Shown: positions 48,948-58,499, counted from the stretch's first letter. The stretch: 64,000 bases of DNA from an uncultured Clostridia bacterium (GCA_944384265.1 CALWSR010000011.1:19592-83591); one strand, 5' to 3'. A program made the numbers and translations. Notes: a model not told the origin generated them from the sequence alone.

Positions 48948-49860
48948 ATATTTGAAAGAAGATTCTTTCATTACATAGTATATCATATTCAGCCAAAAAA
49001 AGCATCTCATTTTAAAAAAAATTAATAAATAAATATTTTGTTAAAATTTTGTGATTTTTTCAAAGTGCTTTTTTTATTGTATTGATACATATTGTTTTTA
49101 TTTCAAAAATACCCATACCTTTTATAAAAATATAGATATTTTAAAATATATTTTTTATTGATTTGATAGACGGAAATCTTCTTACAAGCCCTCATAAATG
49201 TTTACAAAACCATAATAAAATGGTTTAAAACCAATGTTTTTTTGTATATTCCCATTCCTCTTGTCCTATTGTTGCATAATGTGTTTTTGTAATACAGGAC
49301 ACCATTTTAGCACCACAAAATAAAGGAGAACGACATGAAAAAATAAGCTTTTAGACAAGCCTATTCTTCTGCCGTCTGTGGAAAGCAACAAGGTATAAAA
49401 TCGACCTTGTCTCCGGGGCAATCACGCAGCCATTTGCAGAAATGGTATGGAAAAAACGGGGCAAATCATAAACCGCCTTAACAATATACTCATAACCATG
49501 CACACACCCACCGGGAAAAGCTGTTCAAAATCTTAAAAATGCTCTATGCACTTGCCCTTTTTCGGAGAAGCCGAGCCTATGGGTACAGACCCCTTCACTT
49601 TGGAATATTTCCTATTTTCCTTTAGGGCTGACTTTGGCAAAGTCATACAAGACATTATCCCAGACGAAACAGAATAAGCCCCACACCAGCGGCATTTCTG
49701 ATTCCCTGCGGAGAAACAGGAATGCTACTATTTTTTTACCCTCATGTTACACAGTAGGGGCAGAAAAATTCTTGATTCATGGAGCTTCCAGAAGGGGAAG
49801 CTTACGCTTAAATCCCCGTTCTGCTGTGTAACAAATCCATAGAAAAGGAGCTGAAAGGCT
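48948..49860. other. Spacer, then decayed mobile-element DNA
   Basis: 48948-49320 is plain AT-rich spacer. From about 49330 the base composition becomes less AT-rich and coding-like fragments appear without intact frames, for example TDPFTLEYFLFSFRADFGKV near 49574-49635, continuing to a stop near 49677. I cannot name this fragment. The stretch just before 49861 resembles the leader of ICE replication-initiator genes. Confidence 0.45.
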
Positions 49861-50036
49861 ATGGCAGTTTTCAAGCAAAAACTACACCATAATGAGTAAC
49901 CACCACCTACCCAACAAGGACTTGACTCTAGAGGCTGTTGTCACAAATGCTGTCACTTTTCAAAGCTTAGGACCACACACACGCTGTATCATATCAACTG
50001 AGAGGGTATGGACGCAATCCGTACCACCGTATGGTG
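49861..50036 (+). pseudogene. Remnant of a RepA/DUF6017-type replication initiator
   Basis: AAAAGGAG precedes ATG at 49861 and the peptide begins MAVFK. After a frameshift it reads YTIMSNHHLPNKDLTLEA and further on EGMDAIRTTVW. These match in order the N-terminal winged-helix region of initiator proteins from Tn1549-like conjugative elements (typically MAVFRV...YTVMSNHHLR...LTLKAKGLL...VDAIRTAVWEL). Frames change at least twice and the rest is missing. Confidence 0.6.
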
Positions 50037-50044
50037 TAGGTTTG

Positions 50045-50390
50045 TCAAGCATTTGTTATACCGGGATGCCCATATTCCTTCCGTAGCTGTGCGGGTATTT
50101 TCCATCCCAGAGGCTGCATAGGGAAATTGTTATAATCCGGTAAGCTGTCTACCGTAGTCTTCAAAGGAATAAAATGTGTGGGTGGCATACAAGAGTTCCT
50201 TATCCTTGCTGTGACTCTTTTCAACATTGCCCTTACGTTTCCGAATCAGCTTATGCTCCATAATATGCGCCTGATTATCAGAGCCGTCATGGGGACATTT
50301 CCAACGGGAGCCGTACTGGCGTCTTGTATTTGACAGCAGCCTCGGCAACACTAAATTTTTCATCGTATGGAATGAAGGATAGACCATATC
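50045..50390 (-). pseudogene. C-terminal fragment of an rve-type DDE transposase
   Basis: Minus-strand fragments HIMEHKLIRKRKGNVEKSHS, then KDKELLYATHTFYSFEDYGRQ and, in a shifted frame, YNNFPMQPLGWKIPAQLRKE up to a stop at 50045, follow the C-terminal half of integrase-core transposases (pattern VERSHR-D...FYSFEDF...YNNFPMRPLNW). The N-terminal half and two catalytic acids are missing. Confidence 0.6.
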
Positions 50391-50560
50391 TCATAGCTTG
50401 TATTATACTGGCCATGGGGAAATAATCCTTTCTTGTCTGTTTTTTGTGCGTCAGCTAAAAAGATAACACAGAAAAGGGATTTCCGCTTTTTCATGCTTCC
50501 GTTGCAGCATATGTATTGTAATCCTATCATTTTTGCTATTTTTAGACAGCAAAAAGGATA

Positions 50561-50589
50561 TTGTTTCACTATATTTTTAGTGGTATAAT
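50561..50589 (+). promoter_or_regulatory. SigA-type promoter of azlCD
   Basis: TTGTTT, a 17-bp spacer and TATAAT, 24 bp before the azlC start. Confidence 0.65.
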
Positions 50590-50613
50590 AATGCAGTTAA
50601 GGAGGGGAAGGAA

Positions 50614-51324
50614 ATGGAAAAAAACAGAGTGGTTATGAAAGCGTTGAAAACAGCATTTCCCTACACCATTCCCATATTTGCAGGCTTTTGGTTTTTGGGG
50701 ATTACTTATGGCATTTATATGAATGTATCTGGTTTTTCTTTTTGGTATCCCATGATAATGGGCTTGATTATATTTGCAGGGTCCTTGGAATTTGTGGCAG
50801 TGAGTTTCTTGTTGTCGCCCTTTCACCCATTGCAGGTGCTGATTATGACATTGATGATACAGGCCCGTCATTTGTTTTATGGCATTTCTATGCTGGATAA
50901 ATATAAAAATGTAGGATGGAAAAAATGGTATTTGATGTTTGGTATGTGTGATGAAAGCTTTTCTATCAATTATTCCGCACACATTCCCGAAGCTGTGGAC
51001 AAAGGCTGGTTTATGTTTTGGGTGACCTTTTTAAACCATATGTATTGGGTTTCCGGAGCCACATTGGGAGGACTGGTTGGTTCTTTGATGACATTTGACA
51101 CAAATGGACTGGATTTTGCCATGACAGCCATGTTTGTAGTGATTTTTTTGGAACAGTTTTTGAAGGAGAAAAAGCATTGGACAGCATGGATAGGATTTTT
51201 GAGTGCTGTGACCTGCCGTTTGCTGTTTGGAGCAGAAAATTTTATGGTGCCTACCATGATAGGTATATTGCTGTTTTTAACACTCTTTCGCAAACCCATT
51301 GAAAAAGAGGGGGGCTTTTTATGA
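50614..51324 (+). CDS. azlC: AzlC family branched-chain amino acid exporter subunit
   Basis: 236-residue polytopic membrane protein of the AzlC family, the large subunit of a branched-chain amino acid efflux system. [20 protein letters not shown] opens the first membrane segment; [17 protein letters not shown], then [11 protein letters not shown], is the family signature region. GGAGGGG precedes the ATG. It overlaps azlD by 4 bp. Confidence 0.93.
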   Translation: MEKNRVVMKALKTAFPYTIPIFAGFWFLGITYGIYMNVSGFSFWYPMIMGLIIFAGSLEFVAVSFLLSPFHPLQVLIMTLMIQARHLFYGISMLDKYKNVGWKKWYLMFGMCDESFSINYSAHIPEAVDKGWFMFWVTFLNHMYWVSGATLGGLVGSLMTFDTNGLDFAMTAMFVVIFLEQFLKEKKHWTAWIGFLSAVTCRLLFGAENFMVPTMIGILLFLTLFRKPIEKEGGFL

Positions 51325-51653
51325 CAATGGTACAGCAGTTTATTACAATAGGCATTTGTGTGGTTGGTACGGTTTTGACACGCTGTTTGCCTTTTTTTAT
51401 ATTTTCCTCTAAAAAACCCACACCTGTTTACATACAATATTTGGGAAAAGCACTTCCATCTGCCATATTTGCCATGCTGGTAGTATATTGTTTAAAAAAT
51501 GTAAGCATTTTTTCGGGCAGTCATGGCATACCGGAGGCGGTTTCCATCATTGTGGTAGTGCTGGTGCATATTTGGAAAAGACAGATGCTTTTTTCCATTG
51601 GTGCAGGCACGGTTTGTTATATGCTGTTGGTGCAGTTTGTTTTTACTGCATAA
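51321..51653 (+). CDS. azlD: AzlD family branched-chain amino acid exporter subunit
   Basis: 110-residue small membrane partner of AzlC with four hydrophobic segments; [20 protein letters not shown] near the start and [20 protein letters not shown] are typical. The ATG overlaps the azlC stop (ATGA), showing translational coupling. A palindromic sequence directly after the stop can act as terminator. Confidence 0.92.
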   Translation: MTMVQQFITIGICVVGTVLTRCLPFFIFSSKKPTPVYIQYLGKALPSAIFAMLVVYCLKNVSIFSGSHGIPEAVSIIVVVLVHIWKRQMLFSIGAGTVCYMLLVQFVFTA

Positions 51654-51654
51654 T

Positions 51655-51899
51655 AAGAATATACAAAAAAGTATATTCCTCAGTGTGTGCAAAAAATCGA
51701 CACACTGTCGTCAAAGGCTCATTTCACCCAAGCCTTTGACAAGCAGACAGAAGCATAAAGTCCATGGGCTAAAAGCCTTGAAACGCCTGCTTTTCCTTGC
51801 GGAAAATAAATTCCCACTGGCAATTGCGGTTGGAAACCTCTTTTGCCCCATAAAATCTCGTTTTTCTACAATCTGAAGAATATACAAAAAAGTATATTC
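51655..51899. repeat. Hairpin-rich repeat unit bounded by 24-bp palindromic direct repeats
   Basis: The same 24 bp, AAGAATATAC-A6-GTATATTC, occur at 51655-51678 and 51876-51899. Each copy is itself a terminator-like hairpin; the second is followed by a long T-run. Between them lies less AT-rich DNA with further inverted repeats: CGACA/TGTCG at 51699-51711 and GTCAAAGGCT/AGCCTTTGAC at 51711-51740. A spurious 81-codon minus-strand frame crosses it. It looks like an inserted intergenic repeat (inference). Confidence 0.65.
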
Positions 51900-51931
51900 T
51901 TTTTTTTGTAAAAAAATGGTATAAAAAGTCA

Positions 51932-51960
51932 GTATGTATTTTTGTTTTTTAGTCATACTA
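51932..51960 (+). promoter_or_regulatory. Forespore SigG-type promoter of the spoVA operon
   Basis: GTATG, exactly 17 bp, then CATACTA. The -10 is a full match to the SigG consensus (CATnhTA) and the -35 a four-of-five match. spoVA is a known SigG regulon member in B. subtilis. It ends 36 bp before the first gene. Confidence 0.7.
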
Positions 51961-51996
51961 AAACTGATATCATCAACAGAAAGGATGGTGAAAAAT

Positions 51997-52626
51997 GTGG
52001 ATATTTATATAAAGCCCAAAGAAAAGGTGATGATAACAGGCAGAAAAAATGTGTATTTGAAGGATGTGGGAGAGCTTCTCATTGCAGGGGAAGCACACGG
52101 CGGCTTGGAAAATATAGTTGTATTTCAAATTCCTCAGGAAAGAGAAAAAACATATTTGCTCAGTGTTATTACAATTATACAGGAAATTACAAAAAAGCTT
52201 CCCAATGCCACTGTCAACAATGTAGGGGAAAAAGACATATTGGTCACTTATAAAAAAACAAATCCCCCTCAAAATAAAATTTGGCTTTATACAAAGGTAG
52301 CTTTTGTAGCCATCATATTATTGACAGGTGCATCTACTTCTATTATGTCTTTTCATTCCGATGCACAAATACCAAAAATTTTTCAAAACTATTACACCAT
52401 ATTTTTTGGACAAAGTAACGATATGCCTTTGATATTGGCCATTCCTTATACCATAGGGCTGGGAGCAGGGATTATACTATTTTTTAATCATTTTTCAAAA
52501 AAATATATTACAAAAGACCCTACTCCTATTGAAATTGAAATGACAACCTATGACAAAGAAACAAATGCCAGCATTATAGATGCTTTGAATCAAGAAAACA
52601 GTCAAAAAAGCGGTGAAGGCTCATGA
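51997..52626 (+). CDS. spoVAA: Stage V sporulation protein AA
   Basis: 209-residue inner-forespore-membrane protein of the SpoVA dipicolinic acid channel complex. The N-terminal soluble part begins DIYIKPKEKVMITGRKNVYL, followed by two membrane segments (about residues 110-130 and 155-180) and a polar tail. The GTG at 51997 is chosen as it aligns with known SpoVAA starts and lies 6 nt after GGTG; an ATG at 51985 directly touches the AAAGG and is less suitable. First gene of the operon. Confidence 0.85.
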   Translation: MDIYIKPKEKVMITGRKNVYLKDVGELLIAGEAHGGLENIVVFQIPQEREKTYLLSVITIIQEITKKLPNATVNNVGEKDILVTYKKTNPPQNKIWLYTKVAFVAIILLTGASTSIMSFHSDAQIPKIFQNYYTIFFGQSNDMPLILAIPYTIGLGAGIILFFNHFSKKYITKDPTPIEIEMTTYDKETNASIIDALNQENSQKSGEGS

Positions 52627-53057
52627 ATTTATTTTTTCAGATACTTTTGGCAGTGATGGGATTTTCAGCAGGAGGCATTGTATCGGCAGGTATTTTTGCA
52701 TTTATTTCTGCCATTGGCATTGTACCTCGTATGGCAAAAAAAACAGGCACACAAAAATACATTCCCTTTTATGAGGATGCCATTACAATAGGAGGCATTT
52801 TTGGAACCACAACTATGTTTATTCATTATTATCTGCCCATAGGAAGTGTGCTGGTGGCATTTTTGGCTTTTACAAACGGTATTTTTATAGGCTGTTTGGC
52901 CATTGCATTGGCAGAGGTGCTGAATGTGATTCCTATTTTTTTAAGGCGTTCCCGGATTACAGCAGGCATTCCCATATTGATTTGTGCCATTGCTTTTGGA
53001 AAAATGCTGGGTTCTTTACTCTATTTTGTAATAGAAGGATTTTATGATATGCAATAA
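52623..53057 (+). CDS. spoVAB: Stage V sporulation protein AB
   Basis: 144-residue protein with four membrane segments, e.g. LLAVMGFSAGGIVSAGIFAF and FLAFTNGIFIGCLAIALAEV. It accompanies SpoVAA in spores and is needed for dipicolinate uptake. The ATG overlaps the spoVAA stop (ATGA). Confidence 0.9.
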   Translation: MNLFFQILLAVMGFSAGGIVSAGIFAFISAIGIVPRMAKKTGTQKYIPFYEDAITIGGIFGTTTMFIHYYLPIGSVLVAFLAFTNGIFIGCLAIALAEVLNVIPIFLRRSRITAGIPILICAIAFGKMLGSLLYFVIEGFYDMQ

Positions 53058-53075
53058 AAAAGGAGGAATTGATGT

Positions 53076-53522
53076 ATGGAAGAAACAACACAAGCAAAGC
53101 AAGCCTATGACAAAATGGTAAAGGAGGCTTCTCCCGACAGTCCCATTGTGCTAAATTGCATAAAGGCTTTTGTTTCAGGCGGCATCATATGTGTGATAGG
53201 ACAGCTGCTCAGAAATTATGTGGAGCGTTTTTCTTTGGGAGAAGACAACACTGCTTTGCTGGTAAGCATTCTACTCATACTGGCATCTGCCATATTGACA
53301 GGAACAGGCATTTATGGAAAGCTGGGGAAATATTGCGGCGCAGGAACCATTGTGCCTATCACCGGATTTGCAAATTCTGTGGTTTCTCCTGCCATTGAGT
53401 TTAAAAAAGAGGGACTCGTATTTGGCATGGCGGCAAAAATGTTTTTGATTGCAGGACCTGTCATTGTCTATGGCACATTAACATCTATGCTGGTAGGAAT
53501 TGTATATTATTTCATAGGCTGA
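53076..53522 (+). CDS. spoVAC: Stage V sporulation protein AC
   Basis: 148-residue membrane protein; in B. subtilis SpoVAC acts as a mechanosensitive channel releasing calcium dipicolinate at germination. CIKAFVSGGIICVIGQLLRN and GAGTIVPITGFANSVVSPAI are family hallmarks, with about five hydrophobic segments. AAAGGAGG lies 10 nt before the ATG. Its sequence is paralogous to SpoVAE below. Confidence 0.94.
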   Translation: MEETTQAKQAYDKMVKEASPDSPIVLNCIKAFVSGGIICVIGQLLRNYVERFSLGEDNTALLVSILLILASAILTGTGIYGKLGKYCGAGTIVPITGFANSVVSPAIEFKKEGLVFGMAAKMFLIAGPVIVYGTLTSMLVGIVYYFIG

Positions 53523-53535
53523 GGAGTGAAGGAAC

Positions 53536-54555
53536 ATGAAAAATAAAAAAATAGGCACCCAAACAGTGAGGCTCTCAAAGCCGGTTATCATCACCGGTGT
53601 GGGAGCAGTGGTAGGACCAAAGGAGGGAGAAGGCCCTTTGGCAGGACTGTTTGATAAAGTGGCAGAGGATGCACTGTATGGAGAAGACAGCTGGGAAAAG
53701 GCGGAAAGCAAATTTGTGACAGAAGCATTGCAGATTGCAGTTGAAAAATCAGGCAGAAAAATGGAGGATATGGATTATATATTGTGCGGAGATTTGCTCA
53801 ACCAATGTACTGGTACAACATTTGGCATCAAAGATTTTAAGGTGCCTTATTTCGGGCTGTTTGGAGCCTGCTCCACTATGGGAGAATCCATGAGCTTGGG
53901 AGCTATGCTTGTAGACGGTGATTTTGCAAACAATGTGGTAGTGGGTGCCTCCAGCCACTTTTGTGCAGCAGAAAAACAATTTCGCTTTCCTCTTGCATTG
54001 GGTACACAAAGGCCCCCCAGTGCCACATGGACTGTAACAGGGGATGGCTCTGCTGTGTTGTCCAAAGAGGGAAAGGGACCGGTGATAACAGAAATTACAA
54101 CAGGAAAAATTATAGACATGGGTGTGACAGATACCATGAATATGGGAGCAGCCATGGCACCGGCGGCAGTGAATGTGCTGACTGCCCATTTTAAGGATAC
54201 AGGCAGACAGCCCAGCTATTATGATGTGATTGCCACAGGAGATTTGGGATATATCGGCAAACAGCTTGTCATAGAGCTGATGGCAAAGGAAGGCTATGAA
54301 ATGGGCGAAAACTTTACAGACTGCGGCATTGAAATTTTTGACAAAGAAAGCCAGGATACCCATGCGGGGGGAAGCGGCTGTGCCTGCTCTGCCGTTACGT
54401 TTACAAGCTATTTTTATAAAAAGCTTATGGAAGGAACCATTGGCAGAATGCTTTTTATACCCACAGGGGCATTGATGAGTCCCACCACATCACAGCAAGG
54501 CTCTACCATTCCGGGCATTGCCCATGGTGTTGTGATAGAAAGCAGAACAGAATAG
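53536..54555 (+). CDS. spoVAD: Stage V sporulation protein AD
   Basis: 339-residue soluble thiolase-fold protein that binds dipicolinic acid on the forespore membrane. Typical strings are PVIITGVGAVVGPKEGEGPL, FGLFGACSTMGESMSLGAML and DTHAGGSGCACSA. It lies between spoVAC and spoVAE as in other Clostridia. AGGAGTG precedes the ATG. Confidence 0.96.
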   Translation: MKNKKIGTQTVRLSKPVIITGVGAVVGPKEGEGPLAGLFDKVAEDALYGEDSWEKAESKFVTEALQIAVEKSGRKMEDMDYILCGDLLNQCTGTTFGIKDFKVPYFGLFGACSTMGESMSLGAMLVDGDFANNVVVGASSHFCAAEKQFRFPLALGTQRPPSATWTVTGDGSAVLSKEGKGPVITEITTGKIIDMGVTDTMNMGAAMAPAAVNVLTAHFKDTGRQPSYYDVIATGDLGYIGKQLVIELMAKEGYEMGENFTDCGIEIFDKESQDTHAGGSGCACSAVTFTSYFYKKLMEGTIGRMLFIPTGALMSPTTSQQGSTIPGIAHGVVIESRTE

Positions 54556-54567
54556 GAGGAATTGTTC

Positions 54568-54921
54568 ATGGAATTGGTAAAGGCATTTTTGGTAGGCGGT
54601 TTGATTTGTGTGGTAGGACAAATATTGATTGACAAAACAAAATTGATGTCAGGCAGAATACTGGTGCTGTTTGTATGCCTGGGATGTATATTAGGGGGAT
54701 TGGGAATATATGATGCCATTGAACAATTTGGAGGTGCCGGTGCCACAGTCCCTTTGACAGGATTTGGATACAATTTGGCAAAGGGGGTTATGGAGGAAGT
54801 GGATACAATAGGATTTTTGGGTATTTTTACAGGAGGAATGAAGGCAGCGGCAGGCGGTATCACAGCAGCAGTGGTGTTTGCTTTTTTGACAGCACTCATT
54901 TGCAATCCAAAAGAAAAATAA
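54568..54921 (+). CDS. spoVAE: Stage V sporulation protein AE
   Basis: 117-residue membrane protein with four hydrophobic segments, related to SpoVAC: VKAFLVGGLICVVGQILIDK, then GAGATVPLTGFGYNLAKGVM. The ATG at 54568 with AGGAGG 8 nt upstream is preferred over a TTG two codons earlier. It corresponds to the short SpoVAE (AEb) of Bacillus; SpoVAEa and SpoVAF genes are absent. It ends the operon. Confidence 0.93.
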   Translation: MELVKAFLVGGLICVVGQILIDKTKLMSGRILVLFVCLGCILGGLGIYDAIEQFGGAGATVPLTGFGYNLAKGVMEEVDTIGFLGIFTGGMKAAAGGITAAVVFAFLTALICNPKEK

Positions 54922-55488
54922 TATTTCAAAAAGAATAAAAAGGAAATAAAATTTATATAAAAAATAGCATTTTATTTTATGCTGTCAAATCGTTTTGAAC
55001 TGCGAAAAACCTTGTAAATACTGGATTTTTTGCCCATTATGGCACTTATAAGAACATTGCTTTTTTCCGATTTGGTGCCCAGATTTTCTATGGTGATATA
55101 AAATGATACGGGCAAATATAATGAAATACCATACTATGAGAGAGGGAAAGCACGCGTTGCTTTCGCTCTCTTGGGTACTACATAAGCAAGGGCAGACATA
55201 CTTATCAACGGCGGGCGAGGCCCGTTCATCTCCACTGTTGACAAGGGAGGCTGTTTTCGCTATCTATCATCAATAGAAGTAGAAGAATTCATATATGGAT
55301 GCTATAATATAAACATACAAGGTGACAAATTGCATTTTTGTATCAGTTAATAATCACGAAATAGCGTAAAATAAGCAATGCAACCTTAAGTTGCTAAAAT
55401 GCAAAAGTACGTTGGTAGAAAGAAAACAAAAAAGATGTTATCATAAAATTGCAAGAGAATACAATAAATGGGAAAAGAGGGCTAAATA
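54922..55488. other. Boundary region between the spoVA operon and the accessory island
   Basis: No gene seen. A 13-bp hairpin (GAGAGGGAAAGCA then CGCGT then TGCTTTCGCTCTC) at 55140-55170 and a second inverted repeat near 55204-55244 (CAACGGCGGGC with GCCCG and GTTG) stand out as more GC-rich than the surroundings. They may be remains of a mobile-element end. No attachment-site repeat could be identified. Confidence 0.45.
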
Positions 55489-56043
55489 ATGAGTTTTGGA
55501 GAAAATCTAAAGAATATTAGAAAGCAGAGAAATATTACACAAGAAGAATTGGCTGAAAATTTGAATGTTTCAAGACAGGCAGTTTCGAAATGGGAATCAG
55601 ACAATGGTTATCCTGAAACTGAAAAATTACTTGCAATATCAAAGATTTTAAATATCTCACTTGATTATCTGTTGAAGGATAGTTCTGAAATGGAAGAAAA
55701 GAAGAAAACAGAAGAAAGAAGTATTGTTTATGCTCCTGGAGGAAAAATTGCTATTGCAACATATGACAATAAAAATGTTGTGTTTTGTCAGTCTGTAAAA
55801 ATGTCGCCGATTTTATGGCCTGGCAAAGATGAACCTAAATATATTTTGAATGGCGTTGATACAGTGACTTTTTGGGGTGAACACACAATTATTTTGGGAT
55901 GGTATGCCACATTAGAAGAGGTACAAAAAGAAATATTCGAAATTACAAATGCAATCCAAAATAGAGAGGCTACATATCAATTAAAATATAACGCAAATGT
56001 TGAGGACAGAACTTTTGGTTCTCCTAAATTAAGGAAAGAATAA
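55489..56043 (+). CDS. XRE-family transcriptional regulator
   Basis: 184 residues. The N-terminal Cro/C1 helix-turn-helix (residues 1-64) reads IRKQRNITQEELAENLNVSR then QAVSKWESDNGYPETEKLL, a common Firmicutes type. The C-terminal 110 residues (from VYAPGGKIAIATYDNKNVVF) form a predicted beta-rich sensor-like part that I do not recognise. AAGAGGG precedes the ATG. Codon choice (e.g. AGA/AAG-rich) and position suggest that it came with the island. No obvious target gene is adjacent. Confidence 0.85.
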   Translation: MSFGENLKNIRKQRNITQEELAENLNVSRQAVSKWESDNGYPETEKLLAISKILNISLDYLLKDSSEMEEKKKTEERSIVYAPGGKIAIATYDNKNVVFCQSVKMSPILWPGKDEPKYILNGVDTVTFWGEHTIILGWYATLEEVQKEIFEITNAIQNREATYQLKYNANVEDRTFGSPKLRKE

Positions 56044-56215
56044 TATGAAAGGGAACAGAAGAATGGAGTTTGATGTGGGTTTGGGATATTCCCCACAAGT
56101 AAAAAGCTCTCTTTCTGTCGCAAACAGAAACGAGTGATTTTAACGGAAAGGGTACTCTCTTCCTATAAATGTTTCATATTAGGAAAACACACTGCCAGAA
56201 AGGATGTAGCGGGAC

Positions 56216-57886
56216 TCAGCTCGCTACGGCGGGAATTTCAGAAGTGTTAATTTCAATGTACTCGGCAATCTTGCGGAGTTCATCAGCAAACTTGAATTTA
56301 ATGTTCATATTGCCGTTTTCGTAGACCTTTATGTGATCCACAAGCTCAATGAGGATTTCCCGGTTGAGCATTTCGATGTTCTGATATTTCATAAATGCCA
56401 CCAGTGCGGGATGTTCATTGTCAACACCGTTTGTCAGTTCTGCCCGTTCCGTGGTCAGTCGTTCCAGTACATCAGAAAGGGCGGCGGCCTGCCGTTCATA
56501 GTCGGCTTTCATGTCCCGGTAGTCCTGCTGGATAATTTCCCCGTCCTTCCAGTCTTGATACAGAGATTGTTTGTAACAGGTAATTTTCCCCAGCTCCTTT
56601 TCCTTCGTGGCAATCAACTCGTCCAGTCGGAAAGACTGGCTTTTTTTCGTTGGTGCCGAATTGATACGGGCAATCGCCTCGGAATAGGAAACGGCCAAAT
56701 GCACCTGGGACTGAATACCAAACAGGGCGGCGGCCTCCAGCCGTTCATGCTTGATTGAGTGCATATTCCAGGCTGTTCGGGAACGGTTTTTATAAGTGGA
56801 GCAGGCATAATACACATGATTGTTTTTACCAACACAACAACTTACCGCTCGGCCACAATCAGCACATTTCAGAAAGCCACTGAACAAATGAACTTTTCGA
56901 CCTTCGGGAGAAATCCGGGTATCACCCTTTAATAAAGCCTGTACTTTATCAAAAGTTTCATAGTCGATAATGGCCTCATGTGTTCCAGCCACTTCCACCC
57001 ATTCTTCACGGGAAACTACCTCAATCTGGTGTACCTTATAGCTTTTTACCCGGCTACGCTCTTGCGCCAAATCCCCGGTGTATGTGAAATTGGTAAGTAT
57101 TCTGCCGCCCCACAGGGGCTCGTCATAACCTCTTGTAGAGACAAGCAGGCCCTTGAGCATTTTATATACAGAGGGGCTTGGGATGCCATGCTCATTTCAG
57201 TGCAAAGCGATGGCCCGTTTTGATGTTCCTCACAAGAATAGAGAGAAAATAAGTTTGACCGTTTCAGTGGCATCCGGATCAATAATCAGTTTATGCTTGT
57301 CCTTTTGGTGTTTCATATACCCATAGGGAGCGAAAGCTCCAATATATTGACCGTTGCACCGCTTGTAATCAAATACCTGACGGATTTTTTTTGATGTCTG
57401 ATAGCAATAATTATCATTTATTATATTCGTGATTGGAACGATACTATTAGAAACACTATCCGGGTTTGTAAAACTATCCACATTTTCTGCAAGGCTGATA
57501 AACCGGACACCCATCTGTACAAACAGATTATCAATCAGACTTCCCGCATCACTGTAATTCCAGGCAAAACAGGAAAGGTCTTTTACCACAACACAATTGA
57601 TTTTTCCGCTCATTACATCGGCCAGAAGCCGCTGGAAATTCTCACGGTTGGCGTCCGTTCCCATGTGTCCATTGTCCACATATTCAGAAACGCTTTCAAA
57701 TTTCTCAATGTGCTTTTGGTAAAAGTCATTCAGTAAGTCGCACTGGTTTTTTACGCTGTTGCTATCATCCTTACCTTTTTTCAAATCCTCTTTAGAGAGC
57801 CGGATATATTCGCCCAGTTGCCAGCGCCGGATTATATAAGAGGGAGAGAAACTCTGTTGAACCCCTCTATTTTTTGTTCGTGGCAT
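56216..57886 (-). pseudogene. Large serine recombinase, disrupted by two in-frame TGA codons
   Basis: The N-terminal resolvase domain starts RWQLGEYIRLSKEDLKKGKD with the nucleophile Ser, and recombinase and zinc-ribbon domains (FLKCADCGRAVSCC) follow after the break. Two TGA codons interrupt one continuous frame between 57160 and 57232: VKLIFSLFL*GTSKRAIALH*NEHGIPSPSV. In addition the catalytic stretch that normally reads DLSRFGRN is DLSCFAWN, so both arginines are lost. It is therefore dead twice over. The start at 57886 has GAAGGAGG. Confidence 0.88.
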
Positions 57887-58010
57887 TGTTCCTCCTTCCC
57901 TATCACATTACACTTATTAATGTCGCATTATCCTACGCCATAAAAAAGCTTGTGCGTCTGATTTTCGCAATGGAAAAATCAGGACAATCATACCTACCGG
58001 CAGCTTAACT

Positions 58011-58238
58011 TTATTCTCTAAATATCTCCTTTTCATTTTCTGTTTTGACATTATCTATCACTGTAGCATTGCCTTTTGGTGTAAATCCTCTGGGCGTAGT
58101 ATCCGGCTTATTTTCTGTGTCCATGCTGGCAGAGGCAGAACTTGTCTGTACCATAGCCATAGCTTGCATGGGCAAAACAGCCGTAAAAACACATAATAAA
58201 AACAGTACCATAAAACAGCTTATACTATTGTTTTTCAT
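58011..58238 (-). CDS. Truncated CD1107-type (DUF4366) mobile-element protein
   Basis: 75 residues: an N-terminal signal peptide (MKNNSISCFMVLFLLCVFTA) and then TPKGNATVIDNVKTENEKEI, which matches the conserved start of the extracytoplasmic domain of CD1107-family proteins of Tn1549-like elements. Full-length members continue for well over 100 residues with a membrane anchor; here the frame stops right after this motif, so it is a C-terminally truncated remnant. AGGAGGTG precedes the ATG, which overlaps the DUF4315 gene by 14 bp. Confidence 0.7.
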   Translation of the reverse strand: MKNNSISCFMVLFLLCVFTAVLPMQAMAMVQTSSASASMDTENKPDTTPRGFTPKGNATVIDNVKTENEKEIFRE

Positions 58239-58476
58239 CGCTTATCACCTCCTGTCTCATTTTCTCAATGATTGCTTTCATATTACTATTTTGAATGGCT
58301 TTCAAAATATACTTTAATTCTTTTGGCTGTACCTTAATACTTCTAACGGCTTGTATGATTTCCTCATTTTCTGCCTGAGTTTTCTGTTTTTCTAAATCTT
58401 CTATTTGTATTTCCAGTTCCAATACCTTTTCTTTCAGTTTTTCAATACTTTTTGTAATTTTTTCTGACTTCATCAT
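58225..58476 (-). CDS. DUF4315 family protein
   Basis: 83-residue soluble coiled-coil protein (EKITKSIEKLKEKVLELEIQ, then IEDLEKQKTQAE). Proteins of this family lie between the CD1108 and CD1107 genes in the conjugation module of Tn1549-like elements, which is the arrangement here. Its function is unknown. AGGAGG lies 8 nt before the ATG. Confidence 0.82.
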   Translation of the reverse strand: MMKSEKITKSIEKLKEKVLELEIQIEDLEKQKTQAENEEIIQAVRSIKVQPKELKYILKAIQNSNMKAIIEKMRQEVISDEKQ

Positions 58477-58499
58477 AGCAATGTCCTCCTTTTACATAT

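Noticed and set aside
51711..51956. Minus-strand 81-codon frame in the azlD-spoVAA gap
   Set aside because: No ribosome binding site. It crosses two palindromes and the SigG promoter and looks like a shadow of the intergenic repeat.
57160..57232. TGA recoding (selenocysteine or alternative code) in the first recombinase
   Set aside because: Many normal genes here end in TGA, no SECIS-like context was seen, and the catalytic arginines are also lost.
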